Origin: Thermohalobaculum sp963700775
Lineage (GTDB): Bacteria > Pseudomonadota > Alphaproteobacteria > Rhodobacterales > Rhodobacteraceae
DNA: 64,000 nt
Assembly (NCBI GenBank): GCA_963700775.1
Contig: CAVOYU010000006.1
Span: 434,001-498,000 of the forward strand
Reading direction: 5' to 3'
The position numbers and the translations under genes are program-made. The notes under the pieces were generated by a model. It saw nothing but the letters and a program-made list of their open reading frames with translations, was not told the origin of the DNA and searched no databases. This document shows positions 59,779 to 64,000 of the stretch, one piece after another; position 1 is the first letter of the stretch, and each line of letters opens with the position of its first letter.

Positions 59779-60270
59779 TCACCCCAGCTCCCCCGCCTCG
59801 TCCTTCACCGCCTCCATCGCCACATAGGTGCTGGTCTGCGCCACATGCGGCAGCGCCGAGATCTTCTCGCCCAGCACCCGCCGGTAGGCGGCGATGTCGC
59901 CGGTGCGGACCTTGAGGAGGTAGTCGAACCGGCTGGCGATCATGTGGCACTCCTCGACCTCGGGCAGCTTCCTGACCGCCGCGTTGAAGGCATCCAGCGC
60001 CTTCGCAGTGGTGTCGGCGAGCTTCACCTCGACGAAGGCGATGTGCCCCAGCCCCACCTTGGCCGGGTCGATCAGCGCCCGGTAGCCGCGGATGTAGCCA
60101 TCGCGCTCCAGCCGGCGCATCCGCGCGAGGCAGGGGGTCTTGGAGAGGCCCACCTTGCCGGCGAGCCCGGTCACGGTGATCCGGCCGTTTACCGACAGTT
60201 CGCGCAGGATCTTTTCATCGAATTGGTCGATTTCCCTGCCGAGGCGCTTTTTCATCGTCGTTCGGACCAT
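59779..60270 (-). CDS. Lrp/AsnC family regulator, probably of putA
   Basis: 163 aa. N-terminal helix-turn-helix (FDEKILRELSVNGRITVTGL, KVGLSKTPCLARMRRLERDG) and RAM ligand-binding domain (HIAFVEVKLADTTAKALDAF, VEECHMIASRFDYLLKVRTG). Proline-responsive regulators of this family lie divergent from putA in alphaproteobacteria, as here. ATG 60270 and 60255 are both possible. Its 3' end was copied to 57961-58099. Confidence 0.88.
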   Translation of the reverse strand: MVRTTMKKRLGREIDQFDEKILRELSVNGRITVTGLAGKVGLSKTPCLARMRRLERDGYIRGYRALIDPAKVGLGHIAFVEVKLADTTAKALDAFNAAVRKLPEVEECHMIASRFDYLLKVRTGDIAAYRRVLGEKISALPHVAQTSTYVAMEAVKDEAGELG

Positions 60271-60385
60271 CTTCAGGTTGCAAATAAGTCGATAGGTCGG
60301 CGACGGGCATGTGTAAAGACCGAAATCCCTGTGCCAATCTGCTATCACCCTGCACGACGGTTCCCTGCCCCATAGGAGCGCCCCC

Positions 60386-63300
60386 GTGTCCGACCCAGCG
60401 ACCCCGCCCGTATCCCGCCATGCCCCCGATCTCGACACGATCCGCGCCGCCATGCGCGCCGACACCCTGCCCGACGAGGCCGCGGTGGTCCGGCGCCTGG
60501 TCGCCGAAGCCGCGCTCGACGCGCCGGCCCGCGCCGCCATCGCCGAGCGCGCGGCGGGGCTGGTGCGCCGGGTGCGCGGCTCGACCGACGCCCGGGCTGA
60601 TGGAGAGCTTCCTCGCCGAATACGGCCTCTCGACCGACGAGGGCGTCGCGCTGATGTGCCTGGCCGAGGCGCTGCTGCGGGTGCCGGACGCCGAGACCAT
60701 CGACGCGCTGATCGAGGACAAGATCGCGCCCTCCGACTGGGGCGCGCATCTCGGCCAGTCCGTCCTCGTCGCTGGTCAACGCCTCGACCTGGGCGCTGAT
60801 GCTGACCGGCAAGGTGCTGGCGACGACCGACGAGCCGGCATCGCCGGCGTCCTGCGCGGCGCGGTCAAGCGGCTGGGCGAGCCGGTGATCCGCACCGCCG
60901 TCGGCCAGGCGATGAAGGAGATGGGCCGCCAGTTCGTGCTGGGCGAGACCATCGAGGAGGCGATGAACGCGCGCCGCGAGCATGGAGGCGCAAGGGCTAC
61001 ACCTACTCCTACGACATGCTGGGCGAGGCCGCCCGGACCGAGGCCGACGCGCGGCGCTATCACCTGGCCTATTCCGACGCGATCACCGCGCTCGCCGGCG
61101 GCCTGCGCCAGCCGACGACATCCGCGACAATCCCGGCATCTCGGTCAAGCTCTCGGCGCTGCATCCGCGCTACGAGGTCGGCCAGCGCGACCGCGTGATG
61201 GCCGAGCTGGTGCCGCGCGCCGCGCTCGCTGGCGCTGCTGGCGCAAGGCGGCCGGCATGGGCTTCAACATCGACGCCGAGGAGGCCGACCGGCTGGACCT
61301 GTCGCTCGACGTGATCGAGGCGGTGCTGGCCGACCCGGCGCTGAGCCGGCTGGGACGGCTTCGGCGTCGTGGTGCAGGCCTACGGCCGCGCGCGCCGGGC
61401 CGGTGCTCGACTGGCTCCACGCGCTGGCCGCAGCGGCTCGACCGGCGGATCATGGTGCGGCTGGTCAAGGGCGCCTACTGGGACACCGAGATCAAGCGCG
61501 CGCAGGTGCTGGGCCTGGCCGGCTTCCCGGTCTTCACCCGCAAGCCCGCGACCGACGTCAGCTACATCGCCTGCGCGCGAAGCTGCTCGGCATGACCGAC
61601 CGGATCTATCCGCAGTTCGCCACCCACAACGCCCACACGTCGCCGCCATCCTCGACATGGCCGACGGACCGTCGCGCCTTCGAGTTCCAGCGCCTGCACG
61701 GCATGGGCGAGGCGCTGCACGACATGGTGCTGCGAGCGACGAGGGCACCCGCTGCCGCATCTATGCGCCGGTCGGCGCGCACCGCGACCTGCTGGCCTAT
61801 CTGGTCCGCCGCCTGCTCGAGAACGGCGCCAATTCAGCTCGTTCGTCAACCAGATCGTCGACGAGGACGTGCCGCCGGAGGCGTCGCCGCGCGATCCGTT
61901 CGACGGCGGTCGAGAGCCTGGCGACGGCGTCGCCAATCCGGGCATCCGCCGCCCGGCCGACCTCTTCGGCGCCGGACGCGCGCAACTCCCGCGGCTGGGA
62001 CCTGACCGACCCGCGCGACCTGGCCGCGCTCGACGCGGCGCGCGGCGCCGTTCCGCGGCCATCGCTGGCAGGCCGGGCCGATGATCGCCGGCGCAGGTCG
62101 CGGGCGAGCGCGCCGCGCGAGCAGTCGCTCAACCCGGCCCGACCGGCCGAGCTGGTCGGCCATGTGACCGAGGCGACGCCCGCCGACGTCGAGACGGCGC
62201 TGGCCGCCGCCGCGGCCGGCTTCGCCGACTGGTCGGCGCTGCCGCCGACGACGCGCGGCCGCGGTCCTGCGCGGCGCCGCCGATCTCTACGAGGCCCACG
62301 CGCCGGAGCTCTTCGCGCTTCTGCGCCCGCGAGGCCGGCAAGACCCTGCCCGACGCGCGTCGCCGAAGCTGCGCGAGGCGGTCGATTTCCTGCGCTACTA
62401 CGCCGCCGAGGCCGAGCGGCTGGCGGGCAGGGCGGCCCGCGCGGCGTCTTCGCCTGCATCTCGCCCTGGAACTTCCCGCTGGCGATCTTCACCGGCCAGA
62501 TCGCGGCGGCGCTGGCCGCCGGCAATGCGGTGCTCGCCAAGCCCGCCGAGCAGACGCCGCTGATCGCCGCCCGCGCGGTGCGCGCTGATGCACGAGGCCG
62601 GCGTCCCCGCGGCGGCGCTCCAGCTGCTGCCCGGCGACGGGCCGCGGTCGGCGCGCGCGCTGACCGCCGACCCGCGCGTCGGCGGGCGTCTGCTTCACCG
62701 GCTCGACCGAGACCGCGCAGCTGATCAACCGCGCGATGGCCGACGCATCTCGACCCGCAGCGCGCCGCTGATCGCCGAGACCGGCGGCCTCAACGCCATG
62801 ATCGTCGACTCGACCGCGCTGCCCGAGCAGGCGGTGCGCGACATCATCGCCTCGGCCTTCCAGAGCGCCGGCCAGCGCTGCTCGGCGCTGCGCATGCTCT
62901 ACGTGCAGGAGGACGTCGCCGAGCCGCGTGCTGAAGATGCTGTTCGGCGCCATGGACGAGCTGCGCCTCGGCGATCCCTGGGAGCTCTCGACCGACATCG
63001 GCCCGGTGATCGACGCCGAGGCGCAGGCCGGGATCGAGGCCCATATCGACCGGCCCGCGCCGCGGGCCGCCTGCTCGAAGCAGCTCGACGCGCCCGCCGG
63101 CGGGCCACTTCGTCGCCCCGACCGTGATCCGCGTCGACGGGATCGGCGACCTCGACGCGCGAGATCTTCGGCCCGGTGCTGCATGTCGCCACCTTCGAGG
63201 CCGACGAGATCGACGCGCGTGGTCGACGCGATCAACGCCACGGGCTACGGCCTGACCTTCGGCCTGCACACCCGGATCGACGACCGGGTGCAGCAGATCG

Positions 63301-63991
63301 TCGAGCGCATGCGCGGTCGGCAACATCTACGTCAACCGCAACCAGATCGGCGCCGTCGTCGGCTCCCAGCCCTTCGGCGGCGAGGGGCTGTCGGGCACCG
63401 GGCCCAAGGCCGGCGGGCCGCATTACCTGCGCCGGTTCCTCGCCGAAGGGGCGGCCGCCGAGGATGGCGCCGGCGGAGTGGCGGTGAGCGCCGAGACCGC
63501 CCAGCGCGCTGATCGACGGGCTGAGCCTGCCCGCCTGGGCCGCCACGCCCGAGTCCCTGCCCGGCCCGACCGGCGAGTCGAACCGGCTCGCGGCTCACCC
63601 TCGCGGGAAGGTGCTCTGCCTCGGGCCGACGGCGAAGGCGGCCATCGCCCAGGCGGACGCGGCGATGGCCGCCGGCAACGCGGTGCTGATGATCGCCCCC
63701 GGCGTCTCCGCCACGGTGTTCCGCCCGGGCGGCGAGGTCGCGGCGCTCGACGGGGTGCTGGAGCCGGAGGTGCTGGCGGGACTGACCGGTTTCGACGCGG
63801 TCGCGAGCAATGCGGGCGCCGCAGCGCTCCGTGCGATCCGCGCCGCCCTCGCGGGGCGCGACGGCCCGCTCGTCCAGCTTGTCACCGAAGCCGGCCAGCC
63901 CGAGCGTTTCCAGCTCGAGCGTCATGTCTGCGTCGACACCACCGCCGCCGGCGGCAACGCCGCCCTGCTGGCCGAGGCAGGAGCCGCCTGA
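60386..63991 (+). pseudogene. putA: Bifunctional proline dehydrogenase/glutamate semialdehyde dehydrogenase, frame broken many times
   Basis: About 1200 codons. The start GTG 60386 has AGGAG upstream and the first 67 codons are clean. Then segments in successive frames give LMESFLAEYGLSTDEGVALM, VIRTAVGQAMKEMGRQFVLG, GYTYSYDMLGEAARTEADAR, DPALSRLG, IMVRLVKGAYWDTEIKRAQV, GLAGFPVFTRKPATDVSYIA, ISPWNFPLAIFTGQIAAALA, NAVLAKPAEQTPLIAARA, ETGGLNAMIVDSTALPEQAV, FQSAGQRCSALRMLYVQEDV and PFGGEGLSGTGPKAGGPHYL, so both FAD and aldehyde dehydrogenase domains are recognisable (catalytic Cys in GQRCSALR). I count on the order of two dozen +1/-1 changes between 60588 and about 63600; the last 380 bases are again clean. 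Residues within segments are conserved. Confidence 0.85.
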
Positions 63992-64000
63992 AGCGCCGGG

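Noticed and set aside
60588..63600. Programmed frameshifting in putA
   Set aside because: The shifts are too many, occur in both directions and lack a common slippery site.

Overview
The window is high-GC bacterial DNA that reads as an alphaproteobacterium. The pointers are a ChrR/RpoE-type (ECF11) singlet-oxygen regulator pair, a plant/alphaproteobacterial-type glutamate-cysteine ligase beside glutathione-dependent formaldehyde enzymes, an ScfR-type XRE regulator, an Lrp-type regulator divergent from putA, and palindromes with a CCCCGCGAAGGCGGGG core of the kind scattered through alphaproteobacterial genomes. I make no species call.

Layout. 0-3.6 kb: a COG2187-type kinase, then PRPP synthase translationally coupled to a class II glutamine amidotransferase that lacks its N-terminal nucleophile region, then a scar made of two unrelated gene remnants. 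3.6-10.7 kb: an anti-sigma/sigma pair (chrR-rpoE) divergent from seven tightly overlapping genes (flavin amine oxidase, DUF1365, chalcone-isomerase-like, GPH/MFS carrier, DUF3833 lipoprotein, SDR, TspO). Both transcription units carry TGATCC-N16-CGTA promoters, so this looks like one photo-oxidative stress regulon. 11.5-24.9 kb: nitrogen scavenging. Pyroglutamyl peptidase and a spermidine/putrescine-type ABC system come first. Then, on the minus strand, come a nitrilase-family hydrolase, an amide/urea/branched-chain-type ABC importer (with a frameshifted LivM-LivG fusion), DUF1028, a GatC/AtzG-like peptide and an amidase. A frameshifted XRE-cupin regulator sits upstream, and matching TCAAG-N3-CTTGA sites lie before it and before the nitrilase.

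25-36.7 kb is an accessory region. It holds an IS30-family element inserted cleanly in an IS3-family element, a decayed restriction-enzyme fragment, and frameshifted spermidine-synthase-like and transglutaminase genes. It also holds hemolysin III, a lone PAS protein, a set of very small stress-type proteins (DUF3309, CsbD, entericidin and others) beside a Crp/Fnr regulator, and dispersed degenerate repeats. It ends at a tRNA-Gly(CCC) followed by two more partial copies of the tRNA 3' end, which suggests repeated integration or duplication at that tRNA.

36.7-64 kb is mostly ordinary chromosome: peptidoglycan recycling (Mpl-like ligase and LdcA, divergent), a YbdK-like ligase, a ThDP enzyme, a glutathione/formaldehyde/serine-glyoxylate block (gshA, fghA, frmA-type ADH, serine-glyoxylate aminotransferase), ScfR, a large SAM-cyclase-AAA-TPR protein (frameshifted), two SDRs, an orphan HicB and an iron-dependent alcohol dehydrogenase. 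Near the end, a lone AapM-like permease lies between a full Lrp gene and a duplicated fragment of that gene's 3' end, beside a decayed SDR 3' fragment. The window closes with putA, whose reading frame breaks roughly two dozen times although the protein sequence between breaks is well preserved. Single-base frame breaks recur elsewhere (livMG, XRE-cupin, speE-like, both transglutaminases, the cyclase, possibly the tRNA), so consensus indel errors must be separated from real gene decay.
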